A stretch of DNA of 47,545 nucleotides from Prevotella sp. (lineage in GTDB: Bacteria; Bacteroidota; Bacteroidia; Bacteroidales; Bacteroidaceae): positions 1 to 47,545 of the forward strand of contig JAGBJJ010000010.1 in assembly GCA_017934525.1 (NCBI GenBank). Reading direction: 5' to 3'. Below are positions 18,047-26,520 of this stretch, one piece after another. Each line of letters opens with the position of its first letter. Position 1 is the stretch's first letter. The notes beneath the pieces were generated by a model. The model worked only from the letters and a program-made list of their open reading frames with translations. It did not search any database and was not told the DNA's origin. Position numbers and translations under genes: made by a program.

Positions 18047-18201
18047 CGAAAAACAAACCAAATTAACAAACTTTCCGACCAAAAACAATGAAATAACTTC
18101 CATTTCACTGCTCATTTCTTGCTGACATCCTGCAAAAAACTCGACAGTGCGGATGAGCGTTGACGTCCGTTGCTTTCGATGGCAGTTTGTGCTGCCAGGG
18201 C

Positions 18202-20481
18202 TCAGAGAGGGTCTACATCGAAATATACCTGCAGCGCATTGTAGCGTTTGTCCTGCATCATCTGCTGCTCGGCCAGCCGCAGATACTGGCGCACACGGGG
18301 CATGTCTATCCCCGGTTCCAGCTTCAGCACCAGCTTACGTATGCAGAGCGCTTTCACCCGGGCCACGGCAGGCTTGTCGGGCCCCAGCACACGACCGCCA
18401 AACCACTGTCGCAGACGCGAGCCCATCTCAATGGCTGCCGTGCTGACCGTGTTGTCACTCTTATGCTTCAGGAAGACGTATATAAGTCTGTAGTAGGGGG
18501 GATAGCGGAACAGCTGCCGCTCTGCGATAAGGTCTTTGTAGAACGCGGCGAAGTCGCCGCATGCCACCTGCCGTATGACCGGCGCGTCAGGCTGGTGCGT
18601 CTGCAGGATGACCAAGCCGCGCTTGCCCTTGCGGCCGGCCCGCCCGCTGACCTGCGACATCATCATGAAGGCATGCTCGTAGGCCCGGAAGTCGGGCACA
18701 TTGAGCATGGCATCGGCATTGAGAATGCCCACCACGCTCACCCTGTCGAAGTCGAGACCCTTTGAAATCATCTGCGTACCGATGAGCAGGTTGGTGCGGC
18801 CGGCACCGAAGTCGCTGATGATGCGCTCATAGGCATTGCGGGTGCGGGTCGTGTCGAGGTCCATGCGACTGATGCGGGCCTCGGGCAGCACATCGCGTAT
18901 CAGGTCTTCTATCTTCTCCGTACCGTAGCCTCGCCCCTGCAAGTCATGGCCGCCACAGGCAGGGCACTCAGCCGGCACGCGGTAGGTATGGCCGCAGTAG
19001 TGGCATGTGAGCTGTCCGATAGCACGGTGGAAGGTGAGCGCCACATCGCAGTGCTCGCACCGCGGCACCCAGCCGCACTGACGGCACTCTATCATAGGCA
19101 CCCATCCGCGGCGGTTCTGGAAGAGGATGGCCTGCTCCCCGCGCTCCAATGCCTCGCGCACACGCGATAACAAAAGAGGAGAAAAGGGCCCGCGCATCAT
19201 CTTACGCCGCTGCAGGTCTTTCACGTCGACCACCTGCACCTCGGGCAGTTCGATATCTTGATAGCGCTGCTTCAGTTCCACCAGCCCATACTTGCCCGTC
19301 TTCGCATTGTGGTAAGTCTCGGCGCAGGGGGTGGCGGTGCCGAGAAGAACCTTCGGTTCATTCCCATTCCTCATTTGCGCCAGCATGATGGCTGTGTTGC
19401 GCGCATGATACCGGGGCATGGGGTCCTGCTGCTTATAGCTCATCTCATGTTCCTCGTCGACAATAACGAGTCCGAGGCGCTGGAAAGGAAGAAATACGGC
19501 CGAACGTGCACCGAGGATGACGTCGTAGGGATTGTGTGAAAGCTGCTTCTGCCATATCTCCACGCGCTCGGCATCACTATACTTAGAGTGGTATATGCCA
19601 AGCCTGTTGCCGAAGACGCGGCGCAGGCGGTCCATCATCTGAACGGTCAGCGCTATCTCAGGCAAGAGATAGAGCACCTGCCGGCCTTGCTCTATTTCGC
19701 GTTGAATAAGATGAATGTAAATCTCAGTCTTTCCGCTCGATGTGACGCCATGCAACAGCGTGACGCGCTTCTTGAGGAACGAAAAAAGAATCTGATTGTA
19801 GGCTTCCTGCTGTGCCGGGTTCAGCCGTTTGATGTTCTCCGGATGCGGCTCTCCACCATGGTTCAGCCGCCCCACCTCCACCTCGTAGGTCTCAAGAAAT
19901 CCCTTCTGCTGCAGGGCCTTGATGGTAGGGAGCGTAGCTCCCGAGGCATTCATCAGTTCCTCGCGCGTCACCTCAATGATTGAGTGGTGATGAGCGCCGC
20001 TCCCCACCAAGTCCCACTGCGAGAGCGCCAGATAACTGATGAATGCTTCCTGCTGCTTAGGCGCACGGGCCAGCATATTGAGCGCCGCATGGAGCGAGGG
20101 CTCATTGCGAAAAGGCTCCGTCAGGCGAATGAAAGTCTCGGTGCGGGGCCGATAGCCCTCTTCAGCCTTCAGCCCCGCAGGAAGAGCAGCCTTATACACC
20201 TCGCCGATAGGCGACATATAGTAGTCGCTGATCCACTGCCACAACTGCAGTTGAGCCGGCAGCAGAACCGGCGTGCTGTCCATCAGCTGCGCGATAGGCT
20301 TCACCTGATAACCCTCCGGCTTCTGTCCGTGTAGGCGTGAGATGACGCCCACATAGCTCTTCGACCGGCCAAAAGACACAAGCACACGCTGACCGACCAT
20401 TGCCCGGGCCTCCAGATTGCTGGGAACCTCGTAGGTAAAACAGCCATCGAGCGGCACGGGCAATATAATGTCAGCGTACAT
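18202..20481 (-). CDS. priA: Primosomal protein N' (replication restart helicase)
   Basis: This 759-residue DNA helicase recognises stalled forks and reloads the replisome. The N-terminal DNA-binding domain starts MYADIILPVPLDGCFTYEVP. The helicase core has Walker A in HGVTSSGKTEIY near residue 245 and the DEEH box in VIVDEEHEMSYKQ near residue 340. The zinc-binding insertion near residues 460-510 carries paired cysteines in CRQCGW, CEHCDV, CHYCGH and CPACGG. The motif V/VI region includes IGTQMISKGLDFDRVSVV and SGRAGRKGKRG. Eight cysteines for two zinc ions are all present. It follows the beta-barrel gene by 12 bp on the same strand, at the end of the T9SS operon, and is probably partly co-transcribed with it. 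Confidence 0.95.
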   Translation of the reverse strand: MYADIILPVPLDGCFTYEVPSNLEARAMVGQRVLVSFGRSKSYVGVISRLHGQKPEGYQVKPIAQLMDSTPVLLPAQLQLWQWISDYYMSPIGEVYKAALPAGLKAEEGYRPRTETFIRLTEPFRNEPSLHAALNMLARAPKQQEAFISYLALSQWDLVGSGAHHHSIIEVTREELMNASGATLPTIKALQQKGFLETYEVEVGRLNHGGEPHPENIKRLNPAQQEAYNQILFSFLKKRVTLLHGVTSSGKTEIYIHLIQREIEQGRQVLYLLPEIALTVQMMDRLRRVFGNRLGIYHSKYSDAERVEIWQKQLSHNPYDVILGARSAVFLPFQRLGLVIVDEEHEMSYKQQDPMPRYHARNTAIMLAQMRNGNEPKVLLGTATPCAETYHNAKTGKYGLVELKQRYQDIELPEVQVVDVKDLQRRKMMRGPFSPLLLSRVREALERGEQAILFQNRRGWVPMIECRQCGWVPRCEHCDVALTFHRAIGQLTCHYCGHTYRVPAECPACGGHDLQGRGYGTEKIEDLIRDVLPEARISRMDLDTTRTRNAYERIISDFGAGRTNLLIGTQMISKGLDFDRVSVVGILNADAMLNVPDFRAYEHAFMMMSQVSGRAGRKGKRGLVILQTHQPDAPVIRQVACGDFAAFYKDLIAERQLFRYPPYYRLIYVFLKHKSDNTVSTAAIEMGSRLRQWFGGRVLGPDKPAVARVKALCIRKLVLKLEPGIDMPRVRQYLRLAEQQMMQDKRYNALQVYFDVDPL

Positions 20482-20493
20482 AGATCAGTGTAT

Positions 20494-21165
20494 TCAGAAG
20501 TAATAAGCCAAGCTTACGCGCCAGGCATTCTTTTTCGAGCGGGCACGGTGCATGGTCTGCTCCTCCAGTCCGTCGACAAGGGTATCCCATGTAAAATCAG
20601 CCGTATTCCCGAGAGGTACCGTATAGTAGACAGCTGCTTCCAGATGGCTCCCCAGTTTGACACCGCCGCCCAGGTTCAGTCCGAGGGTGGTATCCTTCAA
20701 CTTGAAGTTCTTACGTGAGCCCGATATATCCCCCCAGTCAAAGGTAGTGCTGCCCACGTTGAAGTTGAACTGCGGACCGGCGCACAGGAATACCCCTGCC
20801 ATATCACCAAGGTCGACGCCAAGACGAGCGTGGGCAGGCACCTGGATAGTCTTCTGCGTGACAGTCTCGTCGTCTACACGCAGTTTGCACTGGTCGTAGA
20901 GAGCCGCCACATCGACAGAGAGAAAAGCAATGGGCATTTTGATATTCAGTACGGGCCCTATAAAGAAACCGGCCCTGTTAGAAGACTTAAGCACCTCGCT
21001 GTTGAAGTCCATCTCAGTGACGTCTACACCGCCTTTAACCCCCAGCTGTATAGTCTGGGAAGAGGCGTTTGTCAGCGGCAAAAGGCAGGAGAGCAACGTG
21101 ACACCTGCCACCAGCGCGCTTCGCATGCGAAGACAGCGCCCGGAAAGTTCTTTTCTCTTTTTCAT
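20494..21165 (-). CDS. Outer-membrane beta-barrel protein (PorT-like fold)
   Basis: The 223-residue product has a long N-terminal signal region (basic MKKRKELSGRCLRMR, then ALVAGVTLLSCLLPLTNASSQ) and an eight- to ten-stranded barrel ending in SLAYYF. The strand pattern LGVKGGVDVTEM...AGFFIGPVLNIKMP...VDVAALYDQ is that of the Bacteroidota barrel family to which PorT belongs. It lies 36 bp after gldN and 12 bp before priA on the same strand. PorT is required for T9SS function in Porphyromonas gingivalis, so a T9SS role is plausible by position, but this barrel family is large and the assignment to PorT itself is not proved by the sequence. Confidence 0.7.
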   Translation of the reverse strand: MKKRKELSGRCLRMRSALVAGVTLLSCLLPLTNASSQTIQLGVKGGVDVTEMDFNSEVLKSSNRAGFFIGPVLNIKMPIAFLSVDVAALYDQCKLRVDDETVTQKTIQVPAHARLGVDLGDMAGVFLCAGPQFNFNVGSTTFDWGDISGSRKNFKLKDTTLGLNLGGGVKLGSHLEAAVYYTVPLGNTADFTWDTLVDGLEEQTMHRARSKKNAWRVSLAYYF

Positions 21166-21201
21166 CTTGTCTGTAGTTTTTGTTTGGGGTGCATACAGCC
21201 A

Positions 21202-22296
21202 TCAGTGGCGCTGGCGGCGCACACTGACACGGGCTGATCCTGACGACACAGAAGACGACTTCTGCTTCACCGTCCCGCTCTTCGCCTTTGGCTGGCGGCC
21301 AGAACGAGGCAGACGTGCGGTACGATGGCGCTTGCCGTCGGATGCGTTTGCAATGCTGTCGAGCGAGTCTTTCTTCTCCGGATTGCCGAAGATGTTCTTG
21401 CGGAAAGCCTCCAGCTCAGCCTCAATGCGACGCTGTTCCTTGGCCATGGCCGAGTCTGTCTTGCAGTAGTCGGCCAGGTTGCGACCCAACATGTTGGTTG
21501 TTTTGTAAATGTTACCGTTATATTTATTGAGAGTGAAGAAATCCTCCATTGTCACCGTAGCCGCAATGTTGTTATCGTCGATGATGATTGACTGCCGGTT
21601 GAGAAACGGCTCCAGGTCGCTATACTTCACCCAGAACATCGGGCGCGGCGGCTCGTCGCCGAAAGAACCACCAAACGAGAAGTCGTCGTCATCCTGGGCA
21701 GTCTCACCACCCTTGGCAGGAAACGCGCTCATGCGCACGGGGCACAGTGCAATGACCTTGCGATGAAACGTAGAGTTGGCCTGGTCGTAGTAGGCGCTCT
21801 CCTTCAGGAAGTAGCGGCGCACCTCCTCCGACGGGATGTCGCTGTTGTCGATGACCAGCCTGCCGTCCTTCTCCTCATAGTAGATGCCCTGGTCCTCAAG
21901 CATGTCCTTAAACGAGCGTTTGGCCGACTCCTCAAAGCGCTCCTCGCTCTCCGTAGGACTATACTCATAGATGGGGATATAGCCGTTTTGCGCCAGCTTG
22001 AAGATATAGGTGAACAGGTTCATCTGCCTGCCTTTTGGCAGAATGGGATAGTAGAGGCCGGCGTTAGACCCCTGGTTGAGGTCCACCTCGCGATAGATAT
22101 CACGCCGCCACACTACATCTTCAGGCATGTCGACAGCTGTGGGAAACTGGATGCGTGCACGCTGCGTCAGTCCGCTCTGCTGGTTGCGCTGCTGTGCTTG
22201 TGTGGCAGCAGCCTGCTGGTTGCGTCGCTGTTTGGGCTGCGCCTGAGCAGTGCTTACGGCGCAAAGCAGGGTCATTATCAAAAGGAAGTGTTTCAT
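21202..22296 (-). CDS. gldN: T9SS ring-associated protein GldN/PorN
   Basis: The 364-residue periplasmic protein has a signal peptide (MKHFLLIMTLLCAVSTAQAQ), a Gln/Arg-rich linker, then the GldN domain: DMPEDVVWRRDIYREVDL, YYPILPKGRQMNLFTYIFKL, PIYEYSPTESEERF, and FWVKYSDLEPFLNRQ. In the T9SS, GldN/PorN binds GldK/PorK to form the large periplasmic ring under the outer membrane. The ATG at 22296 is preferred; a TTG at 22314 directly after the gldM stop also exists. The C-terminal 60 residues are very basic (KRHRTARLPRSGRQPKAKSG), an extension that may be strain- or genus-specific. It is the fifth gene of the porP-gldKLMN series. Confidence 0.92.
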   Translation of the reverse strand: MKHFLLIMTLLCAVSTAQAQPKQRRNQQAAATQAQQRNQQSGLTQRARIQFPTAVDMPEDVVWRRDIYREVDLNQGSNAGLYYPILPKGRQMNLFTYIFKLAQNGYIPIYEYSPTESEERFEESAKRSFKDMLEDQGIYYEEKDGRLVIDNSDIPSEEVRRYFLKESAYYDQANSTFHRKVIALCPVRMSAFPAKGGETAQDDDDFSFGGSFGDEPPRPMFWVKYSDLEPFLNRQSIIIDDNNIAATVTMEDFFTLNKYNGNIYKTTNMLGRNLADYCKTDSAMAKEQRRIEAELEAFRKNIFGNPEKKDSLDSIANASDGKRHRTARLPRSGRQPKAKSGTVKQKSSSVSSGSARVSVRRQRH

Positions 22297-22316
22297 ATCT
22301 CGTCTTTTGTTCAATA

Positions 22317-23876
22317 TTATTTCACAATTACTTCAAGCGTATTATTCAGCTGGCGCTGAATGCCGTCGGGGCCGATGGCCACCACGCGCGACACGTAGAA
22401 GCGGCGACCACGGGTGAGCTTGCGGAAGGTCTCTTTCTGCCGGGAAGAGAAGTTGGAACCCTCGCCCGCCAGCGGCACGGCATTACCACGGCTGTCGTAG
22501 AAGACGGTCTCGAACGAGAGCACCTTGAAGCCAATGTCGAGAATACCGTCGTCGATGGCGGCACCGATGCCGTCGGCCGACATGAGCTGCTGCTTCGACA
22601 TATTGCCCCCGCGGAAGCGGTCGCCATTACCCTGCGCATCTTTGAAGGGAATGTAGGGCGAAGGATCGGGCAGCTTGCGCACGCGGAAGGTGAACTGGCC
22701 CATCTGCTGCGGCTTCCCGGTGTTGGTAGAGATGACGCTGATGACGGCGTCCTTACCCACGGCTGCCGGTTTGGCAATATACCTGCCGGGGCCTGTCGGC
22801 GTGAGCGTGCCGCCTGTCATGGTGGCCTGTATCTTGTTGACGGGCACTCCCGGCACCGATATGCTGATGGGGTTGTTGTAGCCGGCATAGAGCATGTTCA
22901 TCAAGTCGGCCGAGACAGTGGCCGAGGGGTCCACCACGGTATACTTCTGCTGGAAGTCGCGGCGTATCCTGTCTCCGTTGCCGTTGACGGTCTCGATGAA
23001 TCCGGCGAGTGTAAAGTCGCCCGTCTTTCCGCAGACCGTCTCGTATAGGTTATTCTTCAGGTTCACCTTCGTATTGCCGATGTAGATGTCGGGCACCTGG
23101 GTAGTGTCTACGGCCGCCATGACGATATGGGCCGAGAACTTGTCGCCCCGCACGATGGTCTGCGAGTTGGGTATGACAAACGCCTCGAGGGCATTCACGC
23201 GGATATCCTTCACGTCGATGTTCTGCACCAGCGTGTGGAGCACCTCACCCTCGGCATGGCGCACGTCGCTCTGCAGCTTCGAGAGCAGCGTGACGGCAGC
23301 GGCAGCCGGCATGGCCTCAAACATATACTCCTGCCAGTTCTTGCCCAGCACGTGAGAGGGCACCTGGGTGGTGAGGCTGCTTGCAATGAGCTTCTTCTGC
23401 ACCGAGTCGGGTATCATCTTCAGTATGTTCTCCCGATAGGTGTCGATAGCCTTCTTCAGCTCGGCGCCCCTGCCGCGGCCGGGAGCCAGCATCACCTGGT
23501 TGGCAGCCTCCAGGTCTTCCTTACCCCGCAGATTACGCGGGTCGCCGTCAGCGCCATCAGCCTCGCGGGCAATGGCCAGCTTCAGCGCATCAGCCAGGTT
23601 GTAGAGCGAGTCGCTGGCGGCCCTCACCTGCTGCGACTTTTCAAACCACTCCTTCACCTTCTGCGGATTGGCCTTCATCTGCTGCTCGAAATCATCGTAT
23701 ATAGCCCTGTTCTCCTTTGTTGCGTTCTCAGTAGTGCGATTGAGACTCTCCTCCACAATGGAGAAGCCGTTGAGCACCTCATTCGACACGTTAAGCGCAA
23801 GCATAGCCATGAGGACGACATACATCAGGTTGATCATCTTCTGGCGCGGAGATACTGGTCTTTTCTTTATAGCCAT
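22317..23876 (-). CDS. gldM: T9SS motor component GldM/PorM
   Basis: The 519-residue protein has one N-terminal membrane helix (residues about 14-31, INLMYVVLMAMLALNV) after a short basic cytoplasmic tail MAIKKRPVSPRQK. The rest is a long periplasmic part: a helical region followed by several beta domains ending in RQLNNTLEVIVK. GldM and GldL form the proton-driven rotary motor that powers T9SS secretion and gliding; GldM spans the periplasm and touches the GldK-GldN ring. Length matches the family. It follows gldL by 123 bp, a gap filled with repeats and small hairpins, and precedes gldN by 20 bp. Confidence 0.94.
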   Translation of the reverse strand: MAIKKRPVSPRQKMINLMYVVLMAMLALNVSNEVLNGFSIVEESLNRTTENATKENRAIYDDFEQQMKANPQKVKEWFEKSQQVRAASDSLYNLADALKLAIAREADGADGDPRNLRGKEDLEAANQVMLAPGRGRGAELKKAIDTYRENILKMIPDSVQKKLIASSLTTQVPSHVLGKNWQEYMFEAMPAAAAVTLLSKLQSDVRHAEGEVLHTLVQNIDVKDIRVNALEAFVIPNSQTIVRGDKFSAHIVMAAVDTTQVPDIYIGNTKVNLKNNLYETVCGKTGDFTLAGFIETVNGNGDRIRRDFQQKYTVVDPSATVSADLMNMLYAGYNNPISISVPGVPVNKIQATMTGGTLTPTGPGRYIAKPAAVGKDAVISVISTNTGKPQQMGQFTFRVRKLPDPSPYIPFKDAQGNGDRFRGGNMSKQQLMSADGIGAAIDDGILDIGFKVLSFETVFYDSRGNAVPLAGEGSNFSSRQKETFRKLTRGRRFYVSRVVAIGPDGIQRQLNNTLEVIVK

Positions 23877-23999
23877 TCTTCTGAGTTTTGAGTTTTGATG
23901 GTTGACGATTGAGTTTTGATGGCTGATGGTTGAACTTCAACGCACAGCCAACTCACAACTCCTAATTCATCGTCGCCAAAGGCGACAACTCAACATTCA
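23877..23999. repeat. Repeat-rich spacer between gldL and gldM, block 5
   Basis: Units of the form GAGTTTTGATGGTTGA occur twice near 23883-23930, with inverted counterparts (CAACTCA, CATTCATCATTCAACATTC) toward 24000. A tight hairpin is formed by GTCGCC at 23972-23977 and GGCGAC at 23981-23986. The block lies inside the T9SS operon, so its hairpins would be in the mRNA between gldL and gldM. Confidence 0.6.
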
Positions 24000-24812
24000 T
24001 CATTCAACATTCTTCATGTTCACTGTCATTGCCTCAATCATACGGGCATAGATGCGGTTGAGCTCAGCAATCTGGTTCGACATCTTGCGCGTCTGCTCGT
24101 TGATTTCGTCGATAGTACCAATCTGCTGACTGGCACCCTTAAGCTGCATCTCGTAGACCTTGCAGATGCCAGTGAGCGTGCGGTTGAGGTTTTCCATCTC
24201 CTCCGAGTCGCGCGTCAGGCGCTGACTCTGCTCCGACACCTTCTTCAGCATCTCCGTGAGGTTCTTCAGTTCCTCCACGTAGTTCTGCGTGGCATTCTCC
24301 ATCTCCTCGGGGTCGATGTCGGGCAGCTCAGGCTGCACGATGCCGCCCACGATGGTGGCACCGCCCATGGCCGCGTTACCCGCCAGCGGCTCACCCTCAG
24401 AGGCACCGGCAGCACCGGCACTGGCTGCTGCGCCACCACCGATGATGACCGTGCCGCCATAGCCCATGCCGCCAGCGACGGCAGCCACAGCCGGCTGCTC
24501 TCCTTCTTCCTGAGCCTCGGCTGCCTCGTCGCCTACATCGTCTCTGACGACGTGTGTGGGCAGGTCCTTACCATCTTCTGTCTTGTCGAAGGGACGGTCG
24601 AAACCGGCGATGAAGAACACTAATACCTCGGTGCCCATGCCGAGGAACAGCATGAAGTTGGCTCCCGGCAGGTGGGTGAGTTTAAAGAGTGCACCCAGAA
24701 TCACAATCGAGGCGCCCCAGCTGTAGGCGTAGTTCATGAACGTCTGTCCAGGAACGCTATCCAGCCACTTCTGCAGGCGGTAGATAGGATTGAATTTGCT
24801 ATACTTTGTCAT
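24000..24812 (-). CDS. gldL: T9SS motor component GldL/PorL
   Basis: The 270-residue inner-membrane protein has two membrane helices (residues about 25-45 and 51-71) starting after MTKYSKFNPIYRLQKWLDSV. Family members carry a conserved glutamate in the membrane region that is thought to take part in proton flow; here an acidic residue is visible in GMGTEVLVFF. The middle part is Gly/Ala-rich and low in complexity (residues about 108-150). The C-terminal 80 residues form a coiled-coil (NLTEMLKKVSEQSQRL, MSNQIAELNRIYARM). With GldM it makes the T9SS motor. The Gly/Ala-rich linker is longer than needed to join the two parts and looks lineage-specific. Confidence 0.92.
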   Translation of the reverse strand: MTKYSKFNPIYRLQKWLDSVPGQTFMNYAYSWGASIVILGALFKLTHLPGANFMLFLGMGTEVLVFFIAGFDRPFDKTEDGKDLPTHVVRDDVGDEAAEAQEEGEQPAVAAVAGGMGYGGTVIIGGGAAASAGAAGASEGEPLAGNAAMGGATIVGGIVQPELPDIDPEEMENATQNYVEELKNLTEMLKKVSEQSQRLTRDSEEMENLNRTLTGICKVYEMQLKGASQQIGTIDEINEQTRKMSNQIAELNRIYARMIEAMTVNMKNVE

Positions 24813-24919
24813 CTTGGATTATCTGCTTTACAAGATTTACTGTGTTTACAATTATCTATTTATTCCCTGTTAGTGTATGGTGGTGCCGCCAAAGTTCTGG
24901 CGTGCTCCCCGCCTCTCAC

Positions 24920-26437
24920 CTATTTTTTTTTTCGCGTCGAAGCCTTGGGTTGCTTCTGCGGCTTGGCCTTTTCGCTGCTGGTGTTGGCCAGCGAGCGCAC
25001 GCAGCGGAAGCCTATGTAGGAGCGCGGCTGATTCTGATACTCGCTTGAGCGCCATGCCGAGCGTATGTAGCTCTCGGGGTCTTTCCACGAGCCGCCGCGC
25101 ACGCTCTTCTTCTTCATGCGGTAGGGGTCTTCCTTTGCCGCATTGTACTTCAGCTGCGGGTTGATGTCGTTCATGGCATCCACGCCGGCCTCAGTGTAGA
25201 TGGTTGATGTCCATTCAGCCACGTTGCCCGCCATGTCGTAGAGCCCGTTGGTGTTAGCCGAATAGATGCCAGCCTTCGATGTGATGAGGTTGCCGTCTTT
25301 GGTGTAGTTGCCGTTGTCGGGTTTGAAGTTGGCAAAGAAGCATCCCTTTCCGCTGGCCACATCCTGGTTCTCCCAAGGAAACTCATTGCCGTCGCGGCCG
25401 CGCGCGGCATATTCCCACTCAGCCTCCGTAGGCAGACGGTAGCGCTGCACGTAGCGGGCAGCCGGTCCGAGGCCCTTCAGCAGGAAGTCGGTGCGCCAGG
25501 CACAGAAGGCGTTGGCCTGCTCCCACGTGACGCCCACCACGGGATAGTCGTTGTAAGCGGGATTTGAGAAATAGTTGCGCATATACACCTCGTTGTCTGA
25601 GTTGGGGAAGTCGTTCACCCAGCACGTCGTGTCGGGGTAGATGTTCACTATATACGTATTGAGGAAGTCCCACGGCCCTGTGAGCGGTCTGTTGATGGTT
25701 TCGCGCACGATGCGGCCCTCGTCGTCGATATAGGCCGTGTCTTTCGATATCCACACCTGCTCGTCGGGGTTCACCTGCACGTCGGTGTTCAGGTTGCGCT
25801 CTGCGGGGTTGATGCGGTTGCGGCGCAAGGCGGCCTCGGTATAGTCGTATATCTCGTAGCGGTAGTTCATCTGTGCGGCATCGAGCATCTTCTCGCCCGT
25901 GACGGGGTTGGTGACGTAGACGCTCTCGATGGCGCGCAACTCATCTTCGTTGGGCTTTCGCGGCAGCGCCTTCTTCCAGTTGAGGTAAGGTGTCACGGGG
26001 TCGCCGTTCTTGTCTTCCTCAATCTTGTAGCTCTCGTCGCCCCCGTAGTTGGGGTCGGCCAGCCGCTCGCGGATGATGGAGTCGCGCACGTAGTTTACAA
26101 ACTGCTTATACTCCGAGTTGGTAATCTCTGTGTCGTCCATCCAGAAGCCTTCCACCGAGATGTCGCGCGAAGGCGTCTGCTTGCCCCAAAGCGAGTCGGT
26201 GTTCTCAATACCCATGCGCAGGTGGCCTCGTTTGACGAGCACCATGCCATAGGGGGCCGGTTCCGAGAAGCCTTTGCCGCTCGACCCCGTCAGTTCGCCG
26301 CCCGAGGCCGTCGTCTCCTTGCCTCCGAAGCAAGAAGTGAGAAAAAGGATGAGGAACAACCCGCCCCCTACCCCTCTCCATAGGAGAGGCGACTGGTTAC
26401 TTCTGCGTCTGAATATCATTTGAATCATGTTCATCAT
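24920..26437 (-). CDS. gldK: T9SS ring lipoprotein GldK/PorK
   Basis: The product is a lipoprotein with lipobox LFLTSC at Cys36, so it is anchored to the outer membrane facing the periplasm. The mature part is a formylglycine-generating-enzyme-like (sulfatase-modifying factor) fold: FWMDDTEITNSEYKQFV, VVGVTWEQANAFCAWR, YRLPTEAEWEYAARG, GLYDMAGNVAEWTS, and RGGSWKDPESYIRSA near the end. GldK builds the periplasmic ring with GldN. Three in-frame ATGs (26437, 26428, 26419) could serve as starts. The n-region of the signal peptide is unusual: residues 16-26, SPLLWRGVGGG, are the translation of a G-rich palindromic repeat. It follows porP by 83 bp. Confidence 0.93.
   Translation of the reverse strand: MMNMIQMIFRRRSNQSPLLWRGVGGGLFLILFLTSCFGGKETTASGGELTGSSGKGFSEPAPYGMVLVKRGHLRMGIENTDSLWGKQTPSRDISVEGFWMDDTEITNSEYKQFVNYVRDSIIRERLADPNYGGDESYKIEEDKNGDPVTPYLNWKKALPRKPNEDELRAIESVYVTNPVTGEKMLDAAQMNYRYEIYDYTEAALRRNRINPAERNLNTDVQVNPDEQVWISKDTAYIDDEGRIVRETINRPLTGPWDFLNTYIVNIYPDTTCWVNDFPNSDNEVYMRNYFSNPAYNDYPVVGVTWEQANAFCAWRTDFLLKGLGPAARYVQRYRLPTEAEWEYAARGRDGNEFPWENQDVASGKGCFFANFKPDNGNYTKDGNLITSKAGIYSANTNGLYDMAGNVAEWTSTIYTEAGVDAMNDINPQLKYNAAKEDPYRMKKKSVRGGSWKDPESYIRSAWRSSEYQNQPRSYIGFRCVRSLANTSSEKAKPQKQPKASTRKKK
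26358..26393 (-). repeat. G-rich palindromic repeat inside the gldK signal region
   Basis: On the minus strand this reads a short stem CCTCTCC-TAT-GGAGAGG followed by GGTAGGGGGCGGG. The stem arms are at 26373-26379 and 26383-26389. It is read in frame as SPLLWRGVGGG in gldK. It resembles small G-rich repeats that I recall from many Bacteroidota genomes, usually between genes; that memory was not checked. Confidence 0.65.
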
Positions 26438-26470
26438 ACATCTATATATTATATTATTATTCTCGAAATC

Positions 26471-26516
26471 TCATGCCGCCCCTCCCTTGCCGAGGGGCCA
26501 GGGATGGGGTGGGCTC
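26471..26516 (+). repeat. G-rich palindromic repeat upstream of gldK
   Basis: CCCCTC at 26479-26484 pairs with GAGGGG at 26492-26497, and is followed by CCAGGGATGGGGTGGGC. The layout (small stem, then G-rich tail) matches the repeat inside gldK but in the opposite direction. It fills most of the porP-gldK gap. Confidence 0.6.
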
Positions 26517-26520
26517 CCCT

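Noticed and set aside
24830-24919. A promoter between gldK and gldL
   Set aside because: The best minus-strand match is GAACTTTG, which lacks the TA of the -7 box, so gldL is more likely read from the operon promoter.
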